DNA of 13,518 nt from positions 1-13,518 of the forward strand of contig JAWLHA010000093.1 in the NCBI GenBank assembly GCA_041690535.1, given 5' to 3'. This DNA is from JAWLHA01 sp041690535 (GTDB lineage Bacteria > Pseudomonadota > Gammaproteobacteria > Thiohalomonadales > Thiohalomonadaceae). The notes below the pieces were generated by a model. The model ran no database searches and was not told the origin of the DNA. It saw only the letters and a list, made by a program, of their open reading frames with translations. The stretch's first letter is position 1; each line of letters starts with the position of its first letter. Made by a program: the position numbers and the translations under genes. This document shows, in pieces, positions 7,314 through 13,454 of this stretch.

Positions 7314-7742
7314 CTACGGGCAGAACTGTTTGATGTGTTCCTGCGCCTCTTTGAGTCTGCGGGCCCGTTCATCATCGCTCAGCACCATGACTTCGCCGTC
7401 CACGAGGATGCGGCGATGCCGGGTGTAGATCTCCAGATTCTTGCGCGCATTCTCGCAGTTTTCCTTTCGGATCGCCTGGTTGCGCCGCTCTTCCTCCAAA
7501 TCCGCCGTGGGCGGGGGAGGGGGCGGCAAATTCTCCTCCGCCTCTTCATCGGGGGAGGGCTCCTCGGCAGGCGCCGAGGCGGGGGCGGGCGAGGGCGCCT
7601 TTATTTCCCTGGCTTCGACACCGGTTGGCCGCGACTGCGTGTAGTGCACGTTACCCTGCTCGTCGACCCACTTGTACATGGCCGCTTTCGCAGGCACGAC
7701 CACCAGGGCAAGGGCCAGGGCAAGCCAGCGCAATTCAATCAT
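7314..7742 (-). CDS. Exported DUF4124-domain protein
   Basis: A 142-residue envelope protein of unknown function. Residues 1-20 are a signal peptide (hydrophobic LALALALVVV, cleavage at AKA-A). Directly after it is the DUF4124 core, MYKWVDEQGNVHYTQSRP, which is recognisable by the YKW.D..G..HY pattern. A Pro/Ala/Glu-rich linker over about 50-80 includes a run of six prolines. The rest is a charged helical region with two cysteines, in ENCENARK and at the C-terminal QFCP, which could pair. Proteins of this family are common and abundant in gammaproteobacteria, but no biochemical role is established. A GGAGG site lies five bases before the ATG. It is divergent from ilvB and upstream of proS on the same strand. 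Confidence 0.85.
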   Translation of the reverse strand: MIELRWLALALALVVVPAKAAMYKWVDEQGNVHYTQSRPTGVEAREIKAPSPAPASAPAEEPSPDEEAEENLPPPPPPTADLEEERRNQAIRKENCENARKNLEIYTRHRRILVDGEVMVLSDDERARRLKEAQEHIKQFCP

Positions 7743-7869
7743 TTTCGCCTCCGAAAGGGGTGCGCAATCCTCGCATCAACACGGGAGTATTATCTGACTT
7801 TGGCGGGTCAGTACAAGAGAAATCCGGCGTGTCATCGGCCCCGAGGCCCTTTCGGGGGGGCCGGTTCTC

Positions 7870-7898
7870 TTGACCTAGGGGCGGAATGCAAGTAGCTT
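7870..7898 (+). promoter_or_regulatory. Possible sigma-70 promoter for ilvBN
   Basis: TTGACC (7870-7875) and TAGCTT (7893-7898) are separated by 17 bases. The -35 box is close to consensus and the -10 box is weak. Transcription from it would start near 7905 and give a leader of about 65 bases before the ilvB GTG. A GC-rich hairpin at about 7836-7863 lies just upstream and could insulate it from the divergent gene. Confidence 0.35.
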
Positions 7899-7924
7899 TC
7901 CGTCTTTTTAGTTAAGCTTGCGTT

Positions 7925-7947
7925 CGCCCGTCAACGACGGGTGTTTT
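7925..7947 (+). promoter_or_regulatory. Attenuator-like hairpin before ilvB
   Basis: CCCGTC (7927-7932) pairs with GACGGG (7936-7941) around loop AAC. The stem extends by a G-T and a C-G pair at its base and is followed by TTTT (7944-7947). It ends seven bases before the ilvB ribosome site CGGGAGA. The shape is that of an intrinsic terminator inside the leader, which suggests attenuation of the branched-chain amino acid operon, a common control of such genes. No convincing leader peptide rich in Ile, Leu or Val codons is seen. Confidence 0.4.
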
Positions 7948-7968
7948 GCTTCACGGGAGATCCTTGAC

Positions 7969-9666
7969 GTGGAATTGACCGGTGCCGAGATCATCGTGCG
8001 TTTCCTGCAGGACGAAGGCGTCGAGTACCTGTTCGGGTACCCGGGCGGTGCGGTCCTGCATATTTACGACGCCATCTATCAACAGGATAAGGTCAAGCAC
8101 GTCCTTGTACGCCACGAGCAGGCTGCGACCCACGCTGCCGATGGCTACGCCCGCTCCACCGGCAAGCCCGGTGTGGTGCTGGTGACCTCCGGCCCGGGGG
8201 CGACCAACGCCGTGACCGGGATCGCGACAGCCTACATGGATTCCATTCCGATGGTGGTGATCACCGGCCAGGTGAACAGCGCCCTCATCGGTAATGATGC
8301 GTTCCAGGAAGTGGACTCGGTGGGGATCACCCGCCCCTGTTCCAAACACAACTTCCTGGTAAAGGACGTCGCCGAGTTGGCGACCACCCTGAAAAAGGCC
8401 TTCTACATCGCCACTACCGGTCGCCCCGGCCCCGTGGTGGTGGACATCCCCAAGGATGTCACGGCCCTGCGGACCAAGTACGTCTATCCGAAGAAGGTCA
8501 ACATCCGCTCCTACAACCCGGTGGTGAAAGGGCACACGGGGCAGATCAAGAAGGCCGTCAATCTGATGCTGTCGGCCAAGCGGCCCATCATCTACTCGGG
8601 CGGGGGGGTAATCCTCGACGATGCCGCCAAGCCACTCACCGACTTCGCCCGACTGCTCGGCATGCCGGTGACCAACACCTCCATGGGGCTCGGCGGTTAC
8701 CCGGCCACGGACAAGCAGTTCGTGGGCATGCTCGGCATGCACGGTACCTACGAGGCGAACATGGCCGTCTCCCACTGCGACCTGCTGGTGGCCATCGGCG
8801 CCCGCTTCGATGACCGGGTCACGGGCAACATTGCCAAATTCGCTCCCCGCGCGAAGATCATTCACGTGGACATCGATCCCGCCTCCATCTCCAAGAACGT
8901 GAAGGTGGATGTGCCCATCGTCGGCAGCGTCAGCCATGTGCTCAAGGAGATGACCGCGCTGGTCAAAGAGGCCGGCCACGGGCCAAATGCCGAGGCCTTG
9001 GGCGAGTGGTGGCGGCAGATCGACGAATGGCGCGCCAAGGAGTGCCTGCGGTACGATCGCACCAGCGACCTCATCAAGCCTCAGTACGTCATCGACACCC
9101 TCTATGAGGTGACCAAGGGCGATGCCTTCGTCGCCTCCGATGTCGGCCAGCATCAGATGTGGGCGGCCCAGTTCTACAGGTTCGACAAGCCCCGGCGCTG
9201 GATCAACTCCGGCGGGCTCGGCACCATGGGCTTCGGTCTGCCCGCGGCGATGGGGGTGCAGTTCGCCCATCCCGGGGAGACGGTGGCCTGCATCACCGGT
9301 GAGGGCAGCATCCAGATGAACATCCAGGAACTCTCCACCTGCATGCAGTACGCCCTGCCCATCAAGGTGATCTGCCTGAACAACCGCTTCCTGGGCATGG
9401 TGCGGCAGTGGCAGGAGTTCTTCTACGACCGGCGTTATTCCCACTCCTACATGGAGTCACTGCCGGACTTCGTGAAGCTGGCCGAGGCCTATGGGCACGT
9501 GGGCATGCACATCGACAAGCCTGAAGACGTGGAGCCCGCGCTGAGAGAGGCGTTCACGACGCACAAGGATCGCATGGTGTTCCTGAACTTCGTGACCGAC
9601 CAGACCGAAAACGTTTACCCCATGGTGCCTGCCGGTGCGGGGCTGGAAGAGATGATCCTGGTATGA
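7969..9666 (+). CDS. ilvB: Acetolactate synthase large (catalytic) subunit
   Basis: Thiamine-diphosphate enzyme that condenses two pyruvates to acetolactate, or pyruvate with 2-ketobutyrate to acetohydroxybutyrate, opening valine, leucine and isoleucine synthesis. The 565 residues are normal for the family. Visible: the N-terminal Pyr domain with FGYPGGAVL, the cofactor-activating Glu50 in RHEQAATHAADGYAR, and SGPGATN; the central FAD-binding domain with IGARFDDRVTGN; and the PP domain with GEGSIQMNIQEL through LNN (444-472), the Mg/ThDP motif. GTG at 7969 is chosen because CGGGAGA lies eight bases upstream and the product then starts ELTGAEIIVRFL as in homologues; the frame is open from a TTG at 7918, but that prefix spans the leader hairpin. 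It overlaps ilvN by four bases (ATGA). Sequence is closer to the IlvI type. Confidence 0.97.
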   Translation: MELTGAEIIVRFLQDEGVEYLFGYPGGAVLHIYDAIYQQDKVKHVLVRHEQAATHAADGYARSTGKPGVVLVTSGPGATNAVTGIATAYMDSIPMVVITGQVNSALIGNDAFQEVDSVGITRPCSKHNFLVKDVAELATTLKKAFYIATTGRPGPVVVDIPKDVTALRTKYVYPKKVNIRSYNPVVKGHTGQIKKAVNLMLSAKRPIIYSGGGVILDDAAKPLTDFARLLGMPVTNTSMGLGGYPATDKQFVGMLGMHGTYEANMAVSHCDLLVAIGARFDDRVTGNIAKFAPRAKIIHVDIDPASISKNVKVDVPIVGSVSHVLKEMTALVKEAGHGPNAEALGEWWRQIDEWRAKECLRYDRTSDLIKPQYVIDTLYEVTKGDAFVASDVGQHQMWAAQFYRFDKPRRWINSGGLGTMGFGLPAAMGVQFAHPGETVACITGEGSIQMNIQELSTCMQYALPIKVICLNNRFLGMVRQWQEFFYDRRYSHSYMESLPDFVKLAEAYGHVGMHIDKPEDVEPALREAFTTHKDRMVFLNFVTDQTENVYPMVPAGAGLEEMILV

Positions 9667-10157
9667 GACACATCATTTCGATCCTCATTGAGAACGAAGC
9701 GGGTGCCCTCTCCCGGGTGGCGGGGCTCTTTTCCGCCCGCGGTTACAATATCGAGTCGCTTACCGTGGCGACCACGGAAGACCCGTCGCTCTCCCGCATT
9801 ACCCTGGTCACCCGTGGTTCGGAGGAGATCATCGAGCAGATCATGAAGCAGCTGAACAAGCTGGTGGATGTGGTCAAGGTGCTCGACCTCACCGAGGGGC
9901 CCCATATCGAGCGTGAGATGCTGATGATCAAGGTCCACGCGCACGGCAACGACCAACGCAGCGAGGTCAAACGGCTCGCCGACATCTTCCGGGCCCGCAT
10001 CATCGACGTGACGGACGCCACCTACACCGTCGAGCTGACGGGCGTCGGGTCCAAGCTGGACGCCTTCATTCAGGCCCTGGACCGCTCCATCATTCTCGAG
10101 ACCGTGCGTTCCGGGGTCTCCGGGATTTCGCGCGGGGAGAAGGCACTGCGTGTCTGA
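9663..10157 (+). CDS. ilvN: Acetolactate synthase small (regulatory) subunit
   Basis: Regulatory partner of the large subunit; it raises activity and confers valine feedback inhibition. At 164 residues it is the long IlvH form, with an N-terminal ACT domain (about 2-76) and a C-terminal ferredoxin-like domain. The start MRHIISILIENEAGALSRVAG is nearly the family consensus (given as MRHIISILIENEAG and ALSRVAG). Gly14, Ser17 and Asn29, at positions where changes relieve valine inhibition in the Escherichia coli IlvH protein, are all present, so the enzyme is probably valine-sensitive. The ATG overlaps the ilvB stop, giving translational coupling and equal subunit supply. The C-terminal part (VEREMLMIK-like IEREMLMIKVHA, IIDVTDATYTVELTG) is also canonical. 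Confidence 0.96.
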   Translation: MRHIISILIENEAGALSRVAGLFSARGYNIESLTVATTEDPSLSRITLVTRGSEEIIEQIMKQLNKLVDVVKVLDLTEGPHIEREMLMIKVHAHGNDQRSEVKRLADIFRARIIDVTDATYTVELTGVGSKLDAFIQALDRSIILETVRSGVSGISRGEKALRV

Positions 10158-10168
10158 AACGAAATCCC

Positions 10169-10240
10169 AAGTGACAAGATACAGGTGACAAGCAATAACC
10201 CCTCGCCTTACTTGTATCTTGCATCTTGTAACTTGTAACT
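10169..10240 (+). repeat. Inverted clusters of heptamer repeats between ilvN and ilvC
   Basis: The left arm consists of heptamers AAGTGAC, AAGATAC and AGGTGAC followed by AAG (10169-10192). The right arm is the reverse complement of the same type: GTATCTT, GCATCTT, GTAACTT and GTAACT (10214-10240). Over 25 bases (10168-10192 against 10211-10235) the arms pair at 20 positions around an 18-nt loop. The result is a hairpin built from seven-base tandem units. It is noncoding and ends just before the ilvC ribosome site AGGA (10248-10251). Confidence 0.7.
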
Positions 10241-10259
10241 AATTGACAGGAATCGATCA

Positions 10260-11276
10260 GTGAACATCTATTACGACAAAGACTGCGACCTCTCCATCAT
10301 TCGTGGCATGAAGGTGGCCATCGTCGGCTATGGCTCCCAGGGCCACGCTCACGCCAACAACCTGAAGGATTCCGGTGTCGAGGTGGTCGTGGGACTGCGT
10401 CCCGGTTCCGCCTCCGCAGCCAAGGCCGAAGCGGCCGGCCTGGCGGTCAAGCCGGTGGCCGAAGCGGCCGGAGGCGCCGATCTGGTCATGATCCTCGCCC
10501 CCGACGAGCATCAGGCCAGCATCTATCAGCAGGACATCGAGCCCAATCTGAAGCAGGGCGCCACTCTGGCCTTCGCCCACGGCTTCAATATCCACTACAA
10601 CCAGATCGTGCCCCGCGCTGATCTGGACGTGATCATGATCGCCCCGAAGGCTCCGGGCCATACCGTGCGCTCCGAATTCGTCAAGGGCGGTGGTATCCCC
10701 GACCTCATCGCCATCTACCAGGACGCCTCCGGCCGTGCCAAGGACGTTGCCCTCTCCTACGCCTCCGCCGTCGGCGGCGGGCGCACCGGCATCATCGAGA
10801 CCACCTTCAAGGACGAGACCGAAACCGATCTTTTCGGTGAGCAGGCCGTGCTGTGCGGCGGTGCCGTGGAGCTGGTCAAGGCCGGTTTCGAAACCCTGGT
10901 GGAAGCGGGTTACGCCCCCGAAATGGCCTACTTCGAGTGCCTCCACGAGCTGAAGCTCATTGTCGACCTCATGTACGAGGGCGGCATCGCCAACATGAAC
11001 TACTCCATCTCCAACAACGCGGAGTACGGCGAGTACGTCACCGGCCCGAAGGTCATCAACGAAGAGAGCCGCTGGGCCATGAAAGAGGCTCTGCAGAACA
11101 TTCAGAATGGCGACTATGCCAAGCGCTTCATCCTCGAGGGGCGTACCGGTTATCCTGAAATGACGGCCATCCGCCGCATCAACGCCGAGCACCCCATTGA
11201 GCAGGTCGGCGAGCGCCTGCGCAGCATGATGCCCTGGATCACCGCCAACAAGCTGGTCGACAAGAGCAAGAATTGA
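10260..11276 (+). CDS. ilvC: Ketol-acid reductoisomerase (class I)
   Basis: Second step of valine/isoleucine synthesis: Mg-dependent isomerisation and NADPH reduction of acetolactate to dihydroxyisovalerate. At 338 residues it is the short class I form. The Rossmann motif is GYGSQGHAHA (23-32). The cofactor loop LRPGSAS has Arg47, Ser50 and Ser52, as in NADPH-specific enzymes. The metal-binding signature DETETDLFGEQ is at 185-195 and the second metal Glu is in the CLHELKLIVDLMYEGG region (228-242). The start is GTG with AGGA eight bases upstream, giving MNIYYDKDCDLSII as in many proteobacterial homologues. It follows ilvN after 102 bases holding a hairpin, which could tune expression relative to ilvBN, and is closed by a strong terminator. 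Confidence 0.98.
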   Translation: MNIYYDKDCDLSIIRGMKVAIVGYGSQGHAHANNLKDSGVEVVVGLRPGSASAAKAEAAGLAVKPVAEAAGGADLVMILAPDEHQASIYQQDIEPNLKQGATLAFAHGFNIHYNQIVPRADLDVIMIAPKAPGHTVRSEFVKGGGIPDLIAIYQDASGRAKDVALSYASAVGGGRTGIIETTFKDETETDLFGEQAVLCGGAVELVKAGFETLVEAGYAPEMAYFECLHELKLIVDLMYEGGIANMNYSISNNAEYGEYVTGPKVINEESRWAMKEALQNIQNGDYAKRFILEGRTGYPEMTAIRRINAEHPIEQVGERLRSMMPWITANKLVDKSKN

Positions 11277-11294
11277 TCTTGTCCCAGTGAAGCC

Positions 11295-11331
11295 AAGGCC
11301 GGATGTAGGTAACCGCATCCGGCCTTTTTTT
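11295..11331 (+). terminator. Strong intrinsic terminator of ilvC
   Basis: Perfect 11-bp stem AAGGCCGGATG (11295-11305) with CATCCGGCCTT (11316-11326), a 10-nt loop and seven T (11325-11331). It lies 18 bases after the ilvC stop. It should end the ilvBNC transcript and lies only 14 bases before the next start codon. Confidence 0.9.
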
Positions 11332-11345
11332 ATCCGGCGTACACT

Positions 11346-11966
11346 ATGGCCCGCTACCGCTATCCTCTGGTCGCCCGCGAGGGCTGGTCCTATATTCTCG
11401 TCGCCTTGGCTGTGGCGCTCAGTGTCAACCACGCGCTGGGCGTGTGGGCGGCGGCCCCCCTCGGGCTGTTGGCGGCGTTTCTCCTGTTCCTCTTCCGGGA
11501 CCCGCCGCGTGCCGTGCCGTCCTCGCCCCTGGCGGTGATCTGTCCCGTGGATGGGGAGGTGAAATCCATTGAGCAGACGACCGATCCCTGGGTGGAGCGG
11601 GAGGCCATTCGGCTGACCATTCGAATGGGGGCTCTCTCCGTCTACTCGGTCCGAAGCCCTATTGAAGGCAAGATCGTGCGTCAGTGGTACCCCCGCAAGG
11701 AGATGCCGGAACGAGTCTATGCGCAGTGGGTGCAGAGCGACGAGAATGACGATGTGGTCATGATCATCAAACGTGGCGGTCTTGTGCGCAGGCCGTTCTG
11801 TTACACCCAGTCCGGCGAGCGGATCGGGCAGGGGCAGCGGTGCGGCTACTTGCCATTCGGCACCGAAGTCGCCGTTTTGCTTCCCACCAACTGCCGCCTC
11901 AGCGTCGGTGTGGGGGATCGGGTCAGCTCCGGCTGCGGGATCCTTGGAACCTTGGTTAGGCGGTAG
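11346..11966 (+). CDS. psd: Phosphatidylserine decarboxylase-family protein, catalytic residues altered
   Basis: A 206-residue homologue of the short (about 200-230 residue) membrane-associated Psd form, which makes phosphatidylethanolamine from phosphatidylserine using a pyruvoyl group formed by self-cleavage at Gly-Ser. Two hydrophobic segments over about 15-50 are followed by FRDPPR (50-55) and CPVDGEV with the conserved Asp69. The usual HVNR segment reads SVYSVRSP, with Tyr100 where His is expected. The usual FGSRVD processing site reads FGTEVA, with Thr173 replacing the Ser that becomes pyruvoyl. The frame is intact and codon use is like its neighbours, so it is maintained. It may be a pseudoenzyme or have altered chemistry. 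Start has no clear Shine-Dalgarno and sits just behind a terminator. The next gene, pssA, supports a phospholipid role. Confidence 0.8.
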   Translation: MARYRYPLVAREGWSYILVALAVALSVNHALGVWAAAPLGLLAAFLLFLFRDPPRAVPSSPLAVICPVDGEVKSIEQTTDPWVEREAIRLTIRMGALSVYSVRSPIEGKIVRQWYPRKEMPERVYAQWVQSDENDDVVMIIKRGGLVRRPFCYTQSGERIGQGQRCGYLPFGTEVAVLLPTNCRLSVGVGDRVSSGCGILGTLVRR

Positions 11967-12122
11967 GCTGGTCGTTAGTCGCTGGCGTTGGCGTTGGTTG
12001 TCAGGGAAGCTTTGGTCGCGAATTGCGTTCGGGGTCCTTTCTCGGCCTCAAAGGGGCCTACGCCGTTGTTTGAGAGTGGCTCTGCTTGCCCGTGACCGGC
12101 TGGCGCGGAACAACGCCCAACA

Positions 12123-12315
12123 CTAGAGCACCGAACAGGTAAACGGAACAATCGCCAATCGCAGCCAGATTGCGCCGCAGGTGGCGGGGGCAGCGAACCG
12201 GCGTAGGGTGGATAAGCGCAGCGCATCCACCAATTCGACGCCGTGAATGGTGGATGCGCTGCGCTTATCCACCCTACCTATCACGCACATCGGATTTACC
12301 TGTTCGGTGCTCTAG
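12123..12315. mobile_element. 193-bp nonautonomous inverted-repeat (MITE-like) element
   Basis: Perfect 21-bp terminal inverted repeats: CTAGAGCACCGAACAGGTAA plus A at 12123-12143, and its reverse complement at 12295-12315. The outer CTAG is itself palindromic and may be a duplicated target site, leaving 17-bp true ends starting AGCACCG; a YTAR-type target would suit IS5-related transposases. It has no coding capacity. A REP doublet sits inside. Movement would depend on a transposase elsewhere in the genome. Whether the whole unit moves together is inference. Confidence 0.6.
12203..12277. repeat. REP doublet (REPIN/BIME-like) hairpin
   Basis: Two perfect inverted 30-bp copies at 12203-12232 and 12248-12277 around a 15-nt spacer. 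Each begins with GTAG followed by the imperfect palindrome GGTGGAT-AAGCGCAGCGC-ATCCACC. A GTAG head plus palindrome is the known layout of REP sequences mobilised by RAYT (TnpA-REP) transposases, and inverted pairs of them form REPINs. As RNA or single-stranded DNA it would fold to a very stable long stem. Confidence 0.75.
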
Positions 12316-12372
12316 CAACCAGCAACCGAGATCACTACACTGAGGCACGACATAAGAGTAATCGCAAAAGGT

Positions 12373-13170
12373 ATGGACAACACCACGAAGCGTGGCCGCG
12401 GCGTCTATCTGCTGCCGAACCTCTTTACCACTGCCGCCCTGTTTGCCGGCTTTTACGCCATCGTCGCAGCCATCAACGACCGATTCGACGCGGCCGCCGT
12501 GGCGGTGTTCATCGCCATGGTCCTGGACGGGCTGGACGGCCGGGTTGCCCGGTTGACCAACACCCAGAGCGAATTCGGCGCCCAGTACGACAGTCTGTCG
12601 GACATGGTCTCCTTTGGTCTGGCCCCCGCGCTGGTGGTGTATGAGTGGGCCCTCTCGGGGATGGGGAAGCTGGGGTGGCTCGGGGCCTTCATCTATACGG
12701 CAGGTGCGGCGCTGCGCCTGGCGCGGTTCAACACCCAGCTGGCAATCGCCGACAAGCGTTATTTCGTGGGGTTGGCCAGTCCATCCGCCGCTGCCGTGGT
12801 GGCCGGACTCGTGTGGGTCGGCTACGACGCGGGGATTCCGGGGGATAGCCTCGAATACGTGGCGTTCGGCGTTACCGTGGCTGCGGGGCTGCTGATGGTG
12901 AGCAACGTGCGCTACTACAGCTTCAAGGATCTGGATTTCAAGGGACGTGTTCCCTTCATCGCCATGCTGATCATGGTGCTGGTGTTTGTGCTCGTCTCCA
13001 CAGACCCGCCCCGCGTCCTCTTCGGCGCTTTCATGCTTTACGCCCTTTCCGGCCCCGTCACCACCCTCTGGCTTCTCAACCGTCGACGTCGCGCCAAACA
13101 GGTCGTGGAAGCGGACGGGGAACAGGCTGCGGAGCCAACGGACACGGAAGTCCCCGAACGGCGGGACTGA
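12373..13170 (+). CDS. pssA: CDP-diacylglycerol-serine O-phosphatidyltransferase
   Basis: Integral membrane enzyme of the CDP-alcohol phosphatidyltransferase family; it makes phosphatidylserine from CDP-diacylglycerol and serine. 265 residues with about seven or eight hydrophobic segments. The catalytic signature DG-x2-AR-x8-G-x3-D-x3-D is complete: Asp55-Gly56, Ala59-Arg60, Gly69, Asp73 and Asp77. Downstream are RLARFN (115-120) and FVGLASPSAA, plus SNVRYYSFKDLDFKGR (177-192), features that distinguish PssA (subclass II serine transferase) from phosphatidylglycerophosphate synthase. The hydrophilic tail over about 236-265 is rich in Arg, then Glu/Asp. AAAGG lies close before the ATG. Its neighbour is a Psd homologue, the usual partner of subclass II PssA, here with altered active-site residues. 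Confidence 0.95.
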   Translation: MDNTTKRGRGVYLLPNLFTTAALFAGFYAIVAAINDRFDAAAVAVFIAMVLDGLDGRVARLTNTQSEFGAQYDSLSDMVSFGLAPALVVYEWALSGMGKLGWLGAFIYTAGAALRLARFNTQLAIADKRYFVGLASPSAAAVVAGLVWVGYDAGIPGDSLEYVAFGVTVAAGLLMVSNVRYYSFKDLDFKGRVPFIAMLIMVLVFVLVSTDPPRVLFGAFMLYALSGPVTTLWLLNRRRRAKQVVEADGEQAAEPTDTEVPERRD

Positions 13171-13196
13171 ACCTCATTGGGTCGAAGCGCATGGTT

Positions 13197-13216
13197 GGGC
13201 GGCGTATTGCCCGCCC
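13197..13216 (+). terminator. Possible pssA terminator hairpin
   Basis: A 6-bp all-G/C stem with an 8-nt loop, 26 bases after the pssA stop. It has no T tract, so it may only stabilise the 3' end. A second hairpin at 13261-13287 is an alternative. Confidence 0.3.
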
Positions 13217-13311
13217 CGACGCAGCTGGCGCGCCCGTTTTCCAGTAGCACCCGACGTTGACCCCAATCGTGAGCGTCCGATTGCGGGTCAGACGCACTCG
13301 TACCCGCGCCT

Positions 13312-13380
13312 CCAGGGTGAACGCATACTCACCCAAGAGCGACGTAAGTCCTTGAAAGCAGGTCGTCGACTGCATGGATA
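13312..13380 (+). repeat. Dispersed intergenic repeat, copy C
   Basis: Plus-strand copy of the family at 1-100 and 3797-3876: CCAGGGTGAACGCAT, arms ACTCAC (13327-13332) and GTAAGT (13344-13349) around an 11-nt loop, then CCTTGAAAGCAGG and TCGTCGAC. Agreement with copy A in the TCCTTGAAAGCAGG block is perfect. It lies downstream of pssA. Confidence 0.7.
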
Positions 13381-13432
13381 GGTGCAAGGAGGCACTTATG
13401 CCGCGGGAAGGCAGGATGGCCGAAGCGGCCGC

Positions 13433-13454
13433 GGCCGTCGAGCGTACAGGGATG
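13433..13454 (+). repeat. Partial repeat copy D, identical to window bases 1-22
   Basis: Twenty-two bases starting GGCCGTCGAGCGTACAGG are identical to positions 1-22 in the same orientation. The core GGCCGTCGAGCGT is also part of copy B at 3848-3860. It appears to be the distal module of the dispersed repeat without the hairpin module. Confidence 0.7.

Larger units (their letters stand above)
11967..12372. other. 406-base gap between psd-like gene and pssA
   Basis: No coding region is supported here. The first 155 bases (to 12122) show no recognisable feature beyond short imperfect palindromes such as GGCC-loop-GGCC near 12044-12058. The rest is the inverted-repeat element at 12123-12315 and a short pssA leader. 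If psd and pssA share a transcript, the element lies inside it. Confidence 0.6.

Noticed and set aside
7886..7915. Leader peptide MQVAFRLFS for ilv attenuation
   Set aside because: Not enriched in Ile, Leu or Val codons and it starts before the predicted transcript start; kept only as a remark.
7918..7968. Earlier TTG start for ilvB
   Set aside because: The 17 extra residues cover the leader hairpin and match nothing conserved; GTG at 7969 has a good ribosome site and the family N-terminus.
7951..9444. 497-codon open frame antisense to ilvB
   Set aside because: Composition is that of a GC-rich shadow frame (His, Gly, Val, Asp-rich) and the sense strand is plainly ilvB.
10257..11432. 391-codon open frame antisense to ilvC
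   Set aside because: Shadow of a highly biased gene; no ribosome site or recognisable domain, and it crosses the ilvC terminator.
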